A model generated the notes under the pieces. The model ran no database searches, had not been told where the DNA came from, and was given only the letters and a program-made list of their open reading frames with translations. A stretch of 64,000 bases of DNA from Levilactobacillus enshiensis (GTDB taxonomy: Bacteria > Bacillota > Bacilli > Lactobacillales > Lactobacillaceae): assembly GCF_007115095.1 (NCBI RefSeq), contig NZ_SULH01000001.1, positions 186,001-250,000 of the forward strand, in the 5' to 3' direction. Positions 7,427-16,520 of this stretch are shown here, piece after piece (position 1 is the stretch's first letter; every line of letters begins with the position of its first letter). Made by a program: the position numbers and the translations under genes.

Positions 7427-8056
7427 ATGCAGCAGACAATCGGCGACTTTTATACGGGGCGACCAACTGAACAAATTGCACGGGAGTTGTTGGGCCACGA
7501 GTTAGTTTACGAGACGCCAGCGGGAACCATGAGTGGTTGGATCGTTGAGGCCGAAGCCTATCTTGGTGAACAGGATACCGCAGCACACGCCTTCAATGGG
7601 CGTTATACGGCGGCCAATGCGGCGTTATATGACGCTCCGGGCACGATTTACATTTACATTTTACGGGGATACTATATGTTCGATGTGGCAACCCAATCTC
7701 AGGGAACACCGCAAGGAATCCTGATTCGTGGTATCGAACCGCATCACGGCTTAGCACTAATGCAGCAAAATCGTGACAAGCCAGTTCCGGACGTGACGAA
7801 TGGACCGGGTAAACTGATGGCGGCATTGGGTATCCAATCTAAGGACTTAAATCGAACCATGTTGGGTGCGCATAACTTGACGATTACCCCCAACGCGACG
7901 CGGCACCCCCAACGCATTGCGGCGACGTCACGGGTCGGTGTCAGTGCTGGTAGTTGGCAAGACCGACCCCTACGTTACACGGTCGCTGGCAACCCGTTTG
8001 TCTCCGGCAGTCGGAAGCGTGATTGGGACCGCGAAAATCATGGCTGGCAGGACTAG
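7427..8056 (+). CDS. DNA-3-methyladenine glycosylase, AAG/MPG family
   Basis: A 209-residue monofunctional base-excision enzyme removing alkylated or deaminated purines. Family segments are ARELLGHELVYE, the catalytic-Glu region GWIVEAEAYLGEQDTAAHA, APGTIYIYILRGYYMFDV, QGILIRGIEPHHGL, TNGPGKLMAALGI and the C-terminal RYTVAGNPFVSGSRKRDW. Length is normal. The start ATG follows AGAGGGGG. It is transcribed alone, divergently from DUF488. Confidence 0.92.
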   Translation: MQQTIGDFYTGRPTEQIARELLGHELVYETPAGTMSGWIVEAEAYLGEQDTAAHAFNGRYTAANAALYDAPGTIYIYILRGYYMFDVATQSQGTPQGILIRGIEPHHGLALMQQNRDKPVPDVTNGPGKLMAALGIQSKDLNRTMLGAHNLTITPNATRHPQRIAATSRVGVSAGSWQDRPLRYTVAGNPFVSGSRKRDWDRENHGWQD

Positions 8057-8073
8057 TCGGCGGGCGTTTGGAT

Positions 8074-8082
8074 TGTTATAAT
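8074..8082 (+). promoter_or_regulatory. Extended -10 promoter of the rgg-type gene
   Basis: TGTTATAAT is an extended -10 box, 34 bases before the regulator's start codon. Confidence 0.6.
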
Positions 8083-8115
8083 AAGCGCATAATGTTTAAG
8101 GGATGGCTAATTTAA

Positions 8116-8967
8116 ATGAATGTTGATATCTTTATCGAAACGCGAAAGCGACTCCATTTGTCGCAAGACCAGCTGGCTCGGGGAATCTGTACACAGGCGA
8201 CTTTAAGCAAATTCGAACGAAACGGCAAAGTACCGTCATTAAAAATCTTACTACAACTCTGTGACCGGTTGGAACTGACCTTAAACGATCTCTTTCCATT
8301 GAATCACGATGAGGATTCTGTACGCTCTAAAGCACTGGAACAAGCAGAATTTCAACTCTTACAAGGGGAATACGACCAAGTCAGAGATAGCTTACAACAG
8401 TTGGGGGACCCGGCAAATGGGACCGTCAACTTTCAAATGCGCTTTTACTTTATCCGCGGCTATCTGACGGCCCTCAATGGTGGAACGATTGCAGATGCCC
8501 TCTATGACTTTTCCCAGATCCTCAATCGGTTTGATGAAGGCCACCACTCCATGTACGCAACGCTAGCCTACACGGGAATGGGAATCGCTTATAGCAATCA
8601 CGGGGATAATGACCGCGCAGCGTTTTACTTCAACAAGGTTGCTGGTGAAGCCCGCGAGTTGAACTTTAAGAATCGGCACAATGTTTGGCGGGCACTGAAT
8701 GTGGTCTACTACACCGGCTGTTTCTACGGTAAAATCAACGACTTGACGACCAGTAATGATCTGCTCACGTATGGCGTTAAAATTTGTGCCCAGTATCACG
8801 TGACCTACTATCTCGCGCGAATCCTCTACCAGCGCGCCATTAACCGACAGAATCAGCATGCTGATCCCGCCGCCATTCGCCAGGATCTACAAGACGCGGC
8901 GGCCTTTGCCCGGTTAAATGATAACCAAAAGTTATTGCAACGAATTGCGGCTTTTTCTTTGGCCTAA
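8116..8967 (+). CDS. Rgg/GadR/MutR-type transcriptional regulator
   Basis: A 283-residue regulator. The N-terminal XRE-type helix-turn-helix (ETRKRLHLSQDQLARGICTQ, then ATLSKFERNGKVPSLKIL) is followed by an all-helical, TPR-like Rgg/PlcR-type domain of about 210 residues. Rgg proteins often sense short exported peptides. I looked for a small hydrophobic peptide gene beside it (8967-9107 and upstream) and found none convincing. The target is unknown. ATG at 8116 has only a weak ribosome binding site (AAGGGATGG). Confidence 0.8.
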   Translation: MNVDIFIETRKRLHLSQDQLARGICTQATLSKFERNGKVPSLKILLQLCDRLELTLNDLFPLNHDEDSVRSKALEQAEFQLLQGEYDQVRDSLQQLGDPANGTVNFQMRFYFIRGYLTALNGGTIADALYDFSQILNRFDEGHHSMYATLAYTGMGIAYSNHGDNDRAAFYFNKVAGEARELNFKNRHNVWRALNVVYYTGCFYGKINDLTTSNDLLTYGVKICAQYHVTYYLARILYQRAINRQNQHADPAAIRQDLQDAAAFARLNDNQKLLQRIAAFSLA

Positions 8968-9106
8968 TAGCAATCCCCGTGAACGGTTTGCGGGATGTTT
9001 AAGTTAGTCTAAATTGGGGTCAGGATGGCTACCGGGGATGACGTCTGCTGGCTGAGAAATGGCTAGCTGGTTCAGCTTGAAATTATTTCTTGGGAATAAA
9101 GAAAAG

Positions 9107-9155
9107 GGAGGTCCTACCTCACAACTGATGACGTTGCGAGGCAGGACCTCCTTTT
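9107..9155. terminator. Bidirectional terminator between the Rgg gene and menG
   Basis: A 14-bp stem GGAGGTCCTACCTC / GAGGCAGGACCTCC (one mismatch) is followed by T runs on both strands. It serves the + strand regulator and the - strand methyltransferase. Confidence 0.8.
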
Positions 9156-9190
9156 AATGTTTAAACAGACCTGAATTACCGCTGAAAATT

Positions 9191-9910
9191 CTAGTAAGGC
9201 TTGGTGCCAAAGTGCACGGCCGCCGCCCCTAGATTAAACTGCTGGTAATGAACGTTGACGAAACCAGCAGCTCGAAACATGGTTGCCAGTTCGTCGACCG
9301 ACACAAAGCGGTGCGTGGACTGCTGCAGGTAGTTGTAAGCCTGATAGTGATGTGCGACTACCCGTCCCATCAACGGCACCAAGTGGCCAAAGTATAGTTG
9401 CCAACCGGCATGAACGATAGGGTTCGCGGGCTGCGACGTTTCCAAGCAGACGACTTGGCCGCCCGGCTTGACGACGCGCGCCATTTCCCGTAGGACTTGG
9501 TTGGCATCGGGAACATTCCGTAAGCCAAAGCCAATTGTAACCACGTTAAAGCTATTGTCTGGATAGGGCAGTTGCATGGCATCTCCCTGACGCAGTGTAA
9601 TGCGGTCTTCAAGTTTAGCCGTGCGGACCTTAGCAGTAGCCTGTGTTAACATGACGCCACTAAAGTCCAGTCCGACCACATGACCCGCGGGACCAACGGC
9701 CTTGGCCAGTGCCAACGTCCAGTCGCCCGTACCACAACACAAATCCAGGGCAAAGTCACCGCGTTTGATGGTCATCGACCGCATCACGTTTTGCCGCCAG
9801 ATACGGTGTGTCCCCAAACTGATGACGCTGTTCATGTGGTCATATTGCGGCGCGATGTGGTCAAAAATCTGTTGCACCTTGTCCTCTGGGGTATGATTCG
9901 TCAGTGCCAT
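9191..9910 (-). CDS. menG: Demethylmenaquinone methyltransferase (MenG/UbiE)
   Basis: A 239-residue SAM-dependent methyltransferase that would convert demethylmenaquinone to menaquinone. The SAM-binding motif I is ALDLCCGTGDWTLALA, followed by VVGLDFSGVML, TIGFGLRNVPD and EMARVVKPGGQVVCLETSQP, all UbiE signatures. The start is ATG 9910 with AGGAGG 8 bases upstream; a TTG at 9916 is poorly spaced. No other men gene is in the window; lactobacilli commonly hold partial quinone pathways, so its role here may be residual or quinone-salvage. It lies just downstream of map on the same strand. Confidence 0.92.
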   Translation of the reverse strand: MALTNHTPEDKVQQIFDHIAPQYDHMNSVISLGTHRIWRQNVMRSMTIKRGDFALDLCCGTGDWTLALAKAVGPAGHVVGLDFSGVMLTQATAKVRTAKLEDRITLRQGDAMQLPYPDNSFNVVTIGFGLRNVPDANQVLREMARVVKPGGQVVCLETSQPANPIVHAGWQLYFGHLVPLMGRVVAHHYQAYNYLQQSTHRFVSVDELATMFRAAGFVNVHYQQFNLGAAAVHFGTKPY

Positions 9911-9927
9911 GCGCAAGTCCTCCTAGA

Positions 9928-10722
9928 TTAGAGCAAATATTTAGCGTCGATGTCAGGATCTTGTGACGTTAAGATCTTAGGACCGTCATCGGTGATCACC
10001 AGGGTGTGTTCGTATTGTGCGGACAATGACCCGTCAGCCGTGACGTAGTATTCCCAAGACTTGTCGTCGGTCTCACGTGATGCAATCTCCCAAGTCCCCA
10101 AGTTGATCATGGGTTCGATGGTAATGGTCATGCCGGCACGTAAACGTAGGCCGCGACCCGCTTCACCGTAGTTAGGAACGTTGGGTTGTTCGTGCATCGT
10201 TGGCTGAATCCCATGGCCGATCAATTCACGAACGTCACCCATGTGTTCTTGACCTTCCGTGTAGGCTTGGATAGCGTGACCAATGTCACCGATCCGGTTA
10301 CCAACAACGGCTTGGTCGATTCCCAAGTAGAGGGACTTCTTAGTGACATCCATTAAGTGTTGGGCTTCTGGACTGATTTTACCAACGGCGTAAGTCCAGC
10401 AAGAATCACTTTCAAAGCCGTCCAAGTTGACGGTCATGTCGACAGCGACAATGTCGCCTTCCTTAAGTAATAATTCTTTACGTGGAATGGCGTGGGCCAC
10501 TTCATCGTTAACACTGACACAGGTGGCGTATTTGTATCCTTCGAATCCCTTTTCGGATGGGGTAGCGCCGTGTTCAGCAATGTATTTGTTGGCAAAGCGT
10601 TCGATTTCCCAAGTTGAGATACCAGGCTTGATGATGTCCCGTAAGCCAACGTGGACTCCGGCCAGAACGGCACCGGATGCGGCCATTTTTTCAATTTCAC
10701 GATCTGATTTAAGTGTAATCAA
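9928..10722 (-). CDS. map: Methionine aminopeptidase, type I
   Basis: A 264-residue enzyme that removes N-terminal Met. The five metal ligands are recognisable: Asp in VAVDMTVN, Asp in GFESDSCWTY, His in IGHGIQPTMHEQP, Glu in ITIEPMIN and Glu in QYEHTLVI. The chosen start is TTG 10722, giving MITLKSDREIEKMAASG, the usual type I beginning, with GAGGAGG 8 bases upstream. A longer frame opens further upstream but has no family similarity. menG follows 17 bases after its stop on the same strand. Confidence 0.93.
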   Translation of the reverse strand: MITLKSDREIEKMAASGAVLAGVHVGLRDIIKPGISTWEIERFANKYIAEHGATPSEKGFEGYKYATCVSVNDEVAHAIPRKELLLKEGDIVAVDMTVNLDGFESDSCWTYAVGKISPEAQHLMDVTKKSLYLGIDQAVVGNRIGDIGHAIQAYTEGQEHMGDVRELIGHGIQPTMHEQPNVPNYGEAGRGLRLRAGMTITIEPMINLGTWEIASRETDDKSWEYYVTADGSLSAQYEHTLVITDDGPKILTSQDPDIDAKYLL

Positions 10723-10996
10723 CGTGTTGCCTCCTCTAAAATTATCGTACTCTTCTAATTTACACCAATTCTGCCATTTCGGCGACTTGTGCCGGGAAAA
10801 ATGTTTGGTGCGGTCGTCTGCGGCTGGTGAAGACTTCATCAGGTGAGGCAGACTTGACGACATAACGCTTTTTCCTACAGGTTATCGACCTGTTGGGGGA
10901 TTGGTAAATGTTAGGAGTCCTTCTTGGATAGTGAACTGGTGTTGGTTGAATGAAATAGAATAGGCCCCGTAGATTTACTCCACAGCGCCCGAGTTG

Positions 10997-11170
10997 TTAA
11001 GCCTTTAGACTGGTGATTTTACCGTCGTTGACTTGATCTAAGATTCGTTTGGCTTCGGTGATGCGTGCGTCACACAAGAAATGCATGGCGTTGTCCTTTT
11101 CTTCCTCGGCCCGATCCATTTGTTCCTTTAGAAATTTGATTTCATCCGTTAAATATGCGACTAAATCCAT
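10997..11170 (-). CDS. Small acidic helical protein, 57 residues
   Basis: ATG 11170 with GAGGG 7 bases upstream opens a 57-residue frame starting MDLVAYLTDEIKFLKEQMDR and ending NDGKITSLKA. Heptad-like spacing of hydrophobic residues and many charges (DRAEEEKDNAM) suggest a coiled coil. No signal peptide. Family not recognised. Codon use resembles the neighbours and the ribosome binding site is good, so I consider it real. Confidence 0.6.
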   Translation of the reverse strand: MDLVAYLTDEIKFLKEQMDRAEEEKDNAMHFLCDARITEAKRILDQVNDGKITSLKA

Positions 11171-11377
11171 GTTTTACCCTCAATTCCTTGCGTAGTCCGC
11201 TGGGGTTGGTAAGGTTACCAACTGCCAATTAATACCATTGTAACAGAGATTTACGGAGAAGTAACTTGATTGCATAAGGCGATAACGGTCCAATCATTTT
11301 ACAGGACTTCCGAAAAGGACTAGAATAGATTCCAGTTAATAATGTTTCTAAAGTAGGACTAAGGGAGTGGGAGTTAC

Positions 11378-12787
11378 ATGCAGGAAGCAATTGATTTAAA
11401 CGGGCGGCCTTACAGTCACCTTGCCTTTATTTGGACGTTACTTGCCGGGACCTTTACCATGTCGATCAGCCAATCAGCGCTGTCGACGGCGTACCCGACC
11501 TTGATGCACTACTTCAACATCCCCGCGTCGACCGTTCAATGGTTGACGACGGGCTTCATGCTGGTCATGGTGGTCATGATGCCAGTCAGTCCGTGGTTGT
11601 TGAATAACATTCGCTTTCCGGTATTATTTATCAGTATGCTTGCGTTATTTGACGTCGGGACCTTTATTATTTACTTAGCGACTAGCTTTCCCCTGATGAT
11701 GTTGGGGCGGGTCATGGAAGCCATGGCGGTTGGAATTATGTTTCCTTCATATCAAACGGTCATGCTGCGAATCACGCCAGAAGCACAACGGGGGAGTGTG
11801 ATGGGGTTTGCTGGCTTGGTCATGGGGTCGGCGTTAGCAGTTGGCCCGATTATTTCTGGAATTGTTCTAAAATACACCACGTGGCAGGGCCTGTTTGTGG
11901 TCTTCATGCTGATCATTACGGTCGTCTTTGTTGTTTCACTGAAAACAATCAAAGACGTGATGCCGCAACACAAGGCACACTTGGACTATTGGTCTGTTCT
12001 GAGTAGTTTAGGTTTCATTGGCATCTTGTACGTCGTCAATCAGATTGGTAAGGCCGCAGTCAACTGGGGTGCGATGGGTGGCTTGCTTGCAGTCAGCCTG
12101 TTAGCGGTGGCCTTCTTTGTTTGGCGGCAGTTCCAGGTGGACACGCCGTTACTGGATCTACGGGTTTTAAAGACGTTTAACTTTGATTTAGCTGTACTGC
12201 TGACCGGGACGTCGTACATCGCCTTGATCGTGGTCACGATTGTTTTCCCACTGTACTACCAAGAGGTACTGGGAATTTCACCGTTTGCTTCCGGTATGGC
12301 GTTGGTTCCCGGTGCGGTAGTTTTGAGCTTGCTGAATCCGTTGACTGGTAAATTAGCCGACAAAATTGGGTTCAAAGCCACCATGCTGACCGGGATGTCG
12401 ATGATTGTGCTGGGGTGGTTATGGTTGACGCTGGTTAGTGGCAAGCAATCGCTACTGGCGATGATTCTGATTGCCGCTCTGATTGAAGGGGGCAATGCCT
12501 TCGTCATGATGCCCGCTGTTACGTTGGGGGCCAACTCGCTGCCCGACCAGTTGATTTCTCATGGAACGGCGGTCATTACGACCGTGCGGCAAATTCTGGG
12601 ATCGACCGGGGTGGCAGTTGCCACTTTAATCTTAGCCGCCGTCACGGCCAGCCATGTCAAAGTGGAATCGACGATGTTGGCCAACTTAGCTGGCTATCGA
12701 GCAGTCTTCGCAACGTTCCTAGTCGTTGCTGTGGTGGGGTGGATCTTTGCCGCTCTTCTCCGCGACGGCCGCAAGACCAAGGCTTAA
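11378..12787 (+). CDS. MFS drug exporter, DHA2 (EmrB/QacA-like) family
   Basis: A 469-residue membrane protein with about 14 hydrophobic segments, consistent with proton-driven DHA2 exporters. Signature regions: LSTAYPTLMHYFNIPASTVQ then WLTTGFMLVMVVMMPVSPWL near residues 35-75, and GRVMEAMAVGIMFPSYQTVM with the R-x3-A-x-G pattern near residue 110. Substrate unknown. GGGAGTGGGAG precedes the ATG. Monocistronic. The end of the convergent ASCH gene lies 31 bases beyond its stop. Confidence 0.85.
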   Translation: MQEAIDLNGRPYSHLAFIWTLLAGTFTMSISQSALSTAYPTLMHYFNIPASTVQWLTTGFMLVMVVMMPVSPWLLNNIRFPVLFISMLALFDVGTFIIYLATSFPLMMLGRVMEAMAVGIMFPSYQTVMLRITPEAQRGSVMGFAGLVMGSALAVGPIISGIVLKYTTWQGLFVVFMLIITVVFVVSLKTIKDVMPQHKAHLDYWSVLSSLGFIGILYVVNQIGKAAVNWGAMGGLLAVSLLAVAFFVWRQFQVDTPLLDLRVLKTFNFDLAVLLTGTSYIALIVVTIVFPLYYQEVLGISPFASGMALVPGAVVLSLLNPLTGKLADKIGFKATMLTGMSMIVLGWLWLTLVSGKQSLLAMILIAALIEGGNAFVMMPAVTLGANSLPDQLISHGTAVITTVRQILGSTGVAVATLILAAVTASHVKVESTMLANLAGYRAVFATFLVVAVVGWIFAALLRDGRKTKA

Positions 12788-12799
12788 TTAATAAACGAT

Positions 12800-12833
12800 G
12801 GGTAAGCGGTCGCACCGTTAAATTGGGCTAAAT
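12800..12833 (-). repeat. Fragment of dispersed repeat family C
   Basis: About 34 bases differ at only two positions from the inner part of the family C copies at 63215-63320 and 50088-50205. The fragment covers the stop codon and the last codons of the ASCH gene (12818). Confidence 0.7.
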
Positions 12834-13213
12834 TCGCGGTTCATCTGGTGATAAAAGGACTTGAAAACCCGGCGGTGTACGTCTCGCCAGTAGGCAAGGG
12901 TGCGGTCGCCTTCACCTTCATGGTAGGCGTGCTCGGCGGAAACTTGGTCGAAGGGGATGGTCTCCACGACTTTGGTTTGCGTCACGCAGACGGGCCGTCC
13001 CTGACCATCTAAAACGATATTGTATTCGCCAACCTGTGGCCGGGCATCGCTGGCATCATAGAGCTCCAGAGCGGAAGTGGTCGCGGTCTTACGACCAATT
13101 TTAACCAAGTGGGCGAGGGCATCGGCATCAAAGAAAGCGTAGGCGTCATAGTCGTTGGTTGTCACTTCTGGGTGTGCCGCCTTAAATTGCTGCCAAAATT
13201 CTTCAACTGTCAT
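12818..13213 (-). CDS. ASCH-domain protein
   Basis: A 131-residue protein with an ASCH fold, a PUA-like domain thought to bind RNA. The signature is KIGRKTATTSALELY near residue 40, then PQVGEYNIVLDGQGRPVCVTQ, the Thr/Phe segment VETIPFDQVSAEHAYHEGEG and DRTLAYWRDVHRRVF. Length is normal. The last six residues or so are encoded within a family C repeat fragment. The start ATG has AAGGAGGCC upstream on the minus strand. Cellular role unknown. Confidence 0.85.
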   Translation of the reverse strand: MTVEEFWQQFKAAHPEVTTNDYDAYAFFDADALAHLVKIGRKTATTSALELYDASDARPQVGEYNIVLDGQGRPVCVTQTKVVETIPFDQVSAEHAYHEGEGDRTLAYWRDVHRRVFKSFYHQMNREFSPI

Positions 13214-13315
13214 GGGAAATGGCCTCCTTAGGCTAGGTTTAATTGAGATTAAGTTTAGGCTAGTCGGTCCTGGAAAACAAGCGGCTAAATGAACGGAAAA
13301 TCATAATGGCAAAAT

Positions 13316-13360
13316 AAAATCGGCTTTTCAGAACTTTTGCGCGCTGAAAAAACCGATTTT
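13316..13360. terminator. Bidirectional terminator, ASCH gene / shikimate operon side
   Basis: The arms AAAATCGGCTTTTCAG and CTGAAAAAACCGATTTT are nearly complementary with A and T runs on both sides. It ends the leftward aroE-SDR operon. Confidence 0.75.
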
Positions 13361-13408
13361 GAATGAGGTACCAGTGTTATTCGATGACTTGTCGTTGGAT
13401 TTTTTTAA

Positions 13409-14227
13409 TTAGTGAGTTTCCGCAAAACCACGACGGCCGCCCGGCTTAGGAATCTGGTTCTGCATCATGACGCTGAAGCCGCCGTCAATGGCGATGCCGG
13501 CCGCGTTGATGTAGCTGGAACGGTCGCTGGCCAGAAAGAGAATGGCGTTGGCAATGTCATCGGTCCTCCCAATGCGCTTGCTGGCCGTCAGTTGTTTGCG
13601 GCCATCCTCGACCTTGGGATCGGCATAGAAGGCCGCTGACATCGGTGTCTTGACCAGGCAGGGTTCGAGAACATTACTGCGAATGCCAAACATGCCCCAT
13701 TCTGCGGCCACCTGCTTGGATAGCATATTGACACCGGCCTTACTGGTGCTGTACGCGCCACTATAAGTCTCAGGAATGTCACTGGCTACCGTGGAGATGT
13801 GAACGAAGGTGCCATGTTTCTGTTTGATCATGAGCTTGCCAAATTCGTGGGTGACCAAGTAGTAACCGTTTAAGTTCACGTCCAGCACTTGCTTCCAAGT
13901 GGCGTAGTCGAGGTCTTCCAAGGGATCAAATTTCAAAATGCCGGCGGTGTTAATGACCACGTCAACGTGACCAAAGGTGTCCTTCACTTGATCAACGGCC
14001 CGTTGAACGCTGGTTTCCTTGGTAACGTCGCAGTTAACAGCGAGCCCAGCAATGTGGTCGTCATTGATCAACTTGGTGACCAATTCGGCCGTCTTGGCTT
14101 GGTCCATATCGAGGGCCACCACGGTTGCCTTTTGTTCGGCCAATGCCTCACAGATCTTGGTTCCCATGCCGCCAACCGCACCGGTGACGACGCAAACCTT
14201 ATCTTCTAATCCTAACCATTCGGTCAT
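13409..14227 (-). CDS. Short-chain dehydrogenase/reductase (SDR), classical type
   Basis: A 272-residue NAD(P)-dependent oxidoreductase: cofactor loop VVTGAVGGMGTKI, NTAG at INTAGILKF, catalytic Ser in HISTVAS and YxxxK in YSTSKAGVN. An acidic residue after beta-2 (ALDMDQ) favours NAD(H). It is the last gene of a leftward operon with an MFS transporter and an AroE-type dehydrogenase, 12 bases after aroE. This setting suggests oxidation or reduction of an alicyclic hydroxy acid of the shikimate/quinate type, but the substrate is inferred from context only. Confidence 0.85.
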   Translation of the reverse strand: MTEWLGLEDKVCVVTGAVGGMGTKICEALAEQKATVVALDMDQAKTAELVTKLINDDHIAGLAVNCDVTKETSVQRAVDQVKDTFGHVDVVINTAGILKFDPLEDLDYATWKQVLDVNLNGYYLVTHEFGKLMIKQKHGTFVHISTVASDIPETYSGAYSTSKAGVNMLSKQVAAEWGMFGIRSNVLEPCLVKTPMSAAFYADPKVEDGRKQLTASKRIGRTDDIANAILFLASDRSSYINAAGIAIDGGFSVMMQNQIPKPGGRRGFAETH

Positions 14228-14239
14228 AATAAGTTCCTC

Positions 14240-15091
14240 CTAAAGATTTAATTGCTTGAGGGGCATGTCTTTTCCAGTCCACAGCTTGAAGGCCGCGGCC
14301 CCTTGATTCAGTAGCATCCCTTGACCATTGATGACGTGGGCAACGTTGGCCCGTTGCGCAACGCCCATGAGCTTGGTGACACTCGGTGCGTAAACCGTAT
14401 CGAAAACGGTCATGTTGGCATGGAACCAGGTGGGGTCGTCGACCAAAGTCTTATCGACTAATTTGCCCATGCCGAGCCCGGTAGCATCGGTGTAAATGTC
14501 ACTTTCACTGATGGCTTGTTTAAACTGATCGCGGTCTTCGAGGGGATAGAAGGTCGCGTGGCAGTCAGTCTGTTCATTGATGACCTGGACGATGTGTTTG
14601 GCATTCTTGACGGACGGATCGTTGATGTTAAAGACGTTGAGGGTCTTCAGTCCGGCAAGGGCGGTCTGAATGGCAATCGGCGTGCCCGCGCCACCAACGC
14701 CTGCCAGTGTCATAGTTTGTCCAGCCAAGCTGACGCCATCATCACGCAAGGCCGCAACGAAGCCAATCCCGTCGGTGGTATAACCGGTCAACTCGCCATC
14801 GTGATTGACCACGGTGTTGACGGCACCCACGAGCTCGGCCGTCTTGTCGAGGTGGTCGAGTAGGGGAATCACGGCCTGTTTAAAGGGCATCGAGATGCTG
14901 GCGCCCAGCATCTTGAAGGCCCGCACGGCATTGAGTGCATCCGATAGTTGATCGGGTTCGACATCAAAAGCTAAGAACCGGGCGTTGATGTCGGTCTGCG
15001 CAAATGCAGCGTTGTGCATGGCAGGCGACTTAGAGTGGCCGGCAGGGTGTGCAATCAAGCCAACTAAACGCGTGTGTCCATCGATTTTCAT
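14240..15091 (-). CDS. aroE: Shikimate/quinate dehydrogenase, AroE family
   Basis: A 283-residue NAD(P)-dependent dehydrogenase interconverting 3-dehydroshikimate and shikimate, or quinate analogues. The substrate-binding Ser pair is in GHSKSPAMHNAAF, the catalytic Lys in SMPFKQAVIP, Asn/Asp in GAVNTVVN and YTTDGIGF, and the cofactor motif is LAGVGGAGTPIA. ATG 15091 has GGAGG 8 bases upstream. No biosynthetic aro genes are near. It sits between an MFS transporter and an SDR under a divergent LysR gene, so a catabolic paralogue is more likely than the biosynthetic enzyme. Confidence 0.9.
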   Translation of the reverse strand: MKIDGHTRLVGLIAHPAGHSKSPAMHNAAFAQTDINARFLAFDVEPDQLSDALNAVRAFKMLGASISMPFKQAVIPLLDHLDKTAELVGAVNTVVNHDGELTGYTTDGIGFVAALRDDGVSLAGQTMTLAGVGGAGTPIAIQTALAGLKTLNVFNINDPSVKNAKHIVQVINEQTDCHATFYPLEDRDQFKQAISESDIYTDATGLGMGKLVDKTLVDDPTWFHANMTVFDTVYAPSVTKLMGVAQRANVAHVINGQGMLLNQGAAAFKLWTGKDMPLKQLNL

Positions 15092-15178
15092 AAAAATGAC
15101 CTCCAAATTAATTTTTTAGTGAAAAACTTGTCGTGCTGGTTCTTTTTAGGGTGCAAGTTGCGGCTGGGGGAAGACATC

Positions 15179-16414
15179 TTAGTTGGCATCGGTAGCCGTT
15201 GCATGCTTGCCAATTCCTTGGTGAATCAGATATAAGTCGATCAGAATACCGATAACGGCGACCCCGATGGCGACTAAGTAAGACCCGTAGTATGCATGGG
15301 TCCCAGCAGACTGACTCATGGATAACGTGGCAATCTGTGGTCCAATCAGCGCACCGATCGCGTAGCCAAAGAACATGATGCCGTAGTTGGTTCCGGAGAA
15401 CTTCTGGCCAAATGTCTTGCCCGTTAAGGTTGGGAAGACGACCAGGACACCACCGAATGAGGCACCGAGAATAATCAAGAAGATGGTAAAGACGGCGATG
15501 TTTTCGGCAAAGCGGAGACCCGCCAGGCCAAGAATGGTGAGGCAAAGAATGATCAGTAACGTCCGAGTCTCACCTAATTTGTCAACGGCACGGCCCGTGA
15601 TCATCCGGCCGAAGAAATTAGCGAGGGTGTTGACCACGACAAAGTTAGCGGCCACGATGGGCGTCAATTGGAGCTGGACTTGCGCAATGGAAGACAGTGA
15701 GCCAATCAGCATGATTCCGGCCGTGCAGGCAATTGCGAAGAGCAGCAGTAGTAGCCAAAAGTTGAGAGAACCCATCATTTCTTTAGGTGACTTTCCAGTC
15801 GTTGCGGGTGCTGGGTGATCTTGGGTTTCCGCTGGTGTTTCCGGTGAGGCCATCAACCAGCCGACCAACCAAATAAGTGCTAAGTAGGCAATACCAATCG
15901 GCATCAGACCATTGGCCCCCATCGTGTCACACAGCCAAGCACCGGCCTTAGCCAAGACCAGCGGCCCGAGTGATGCGGCCCCGAGGAGCAAGCCGGAAAT
16001 CGTTCCGCGCTTTTCGGGGAACCATTTCAACGTGGTCAGGAGGGCCGGGTTATACAGGAGACCGTTGCCACTACCGGCTAAAATCCCAATGGAGAAGTAC
16101 AGGAACCAGATGTTGTGCGCGAAGGCCCCTAAGAACCAGCCGAGGCCGAAGATAAAGCCGCCAACGTACATCAACTTTTTCGGTGAAGAGTGGTCAATGA
16201 TTCGACCGGAGATGATGCCGAACGCGGCCATGAAAAATTGGTAGATGGTCAGGGTCAAGGCTACTTGCGAAGCCGTGGCACTGGTGGCTTTGACTAAGGT
16301 ATCAGCAAAAACGGAGAAGGCTGCCGAGGCTGAGCAACAGAAAATAATGATGAAGGCGGCGGTGAAGATGAGCCGCCGATGACCGGAAACGGGAGTTGTT
16401 TGCGTCGTATCCAT
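15179..16414 (-). CDS. MFS transporter, oxalate:formate antiporter (OFA)-like
   Basis: A 411-residue membrane protein with about 12 hydrophobic segments. ASAAFSVFADTLVKATSATA then SQVALTLTIYQFFMAAFGIISG at the N-terminus and GSGNGLLYNPALLTTLKWFP near residue 115 are typical of OFA/monocarboxylate-type MFS carriers. It is the first gene of the leftward operon with aroE and the SDR, so it probably imports the acid substrate of that pathway. The divergent LysR gene and the inverted repeats in the 176-bp spacer are the likely control. Confidence 0.85.
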   Translation of the reverse strand: MDTTQTTPVSGHRRLIFTAAFIIIFCCSASAAFSVFADTLVKATSATASQVALTLTIYQFFMAAFGIISGRIIDHSSPKKLMYVGGFIFGLGWFLGAFAHNIWFLYFSIGILAGSGNGLLYNPALLTTLKWFPEKRGTISGLLLGAASLGPLVLAKAGAWLCDTMGANGLMPIGIAYLALIWLVGWLMASPETPAETQDHPAPATTGKSPKEMMGSLNFWLLLLLFAIACTAGIMLIGSLSSIAQVQLQLTPIVAANFVVVNTLANFFGRMITGRAVDKLGETRTLLIILCLTILGLAGLRFAENIAVFTIFLIILGASFGGVLVVFPTLTGKTFGQKFSGTNYGIMFFGYAIGALIGPQIATLSMSQSAGTHAYYGSYLVAIGVAVIGILIDLYLIHQGIGKHATATDAN

Positions 16415-16472
16415 AATAAAGCACCGCCTTAACTAGAATTTAGGAATAAGTGAATGATTGAGCTTAAATTTA

Positions 16473-16482
16473 GAAGCGCTTC
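16473..16482. promoter_or_regulatory. Palindrome in the MFS-LysR intergenic region (cre-like core)
   Basis: GAAGCGCTTC is a perfect 10-bp palindrome with the AAGCGCTT core common in catabolite-responsive elements, upstream of the MFS-aroE-SDR operon. The outer cre positions are not conserved. Confidence 0.35.
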
Positions 16483-16520
16483 CTTACGCCTTTTATGGTA
16501 GGCTGGAAGCAAGCAAAATA

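Noticed and set aside
8967-9106. Possible short hydrophobic signal-peptide gene next to the Rgg-type regulator
   Set aside because: No short frame with a ribosome binding site and a hydrophobic C-terminus was found on either strand.
15108-15545. 145-codon minus-strand frame overlapping the OFA-type MFS gene
   Set aside because: It lies in another frame of a well-supported transporter gene and has low-complexity Arg/His/Cys composition typical of shadow frames.
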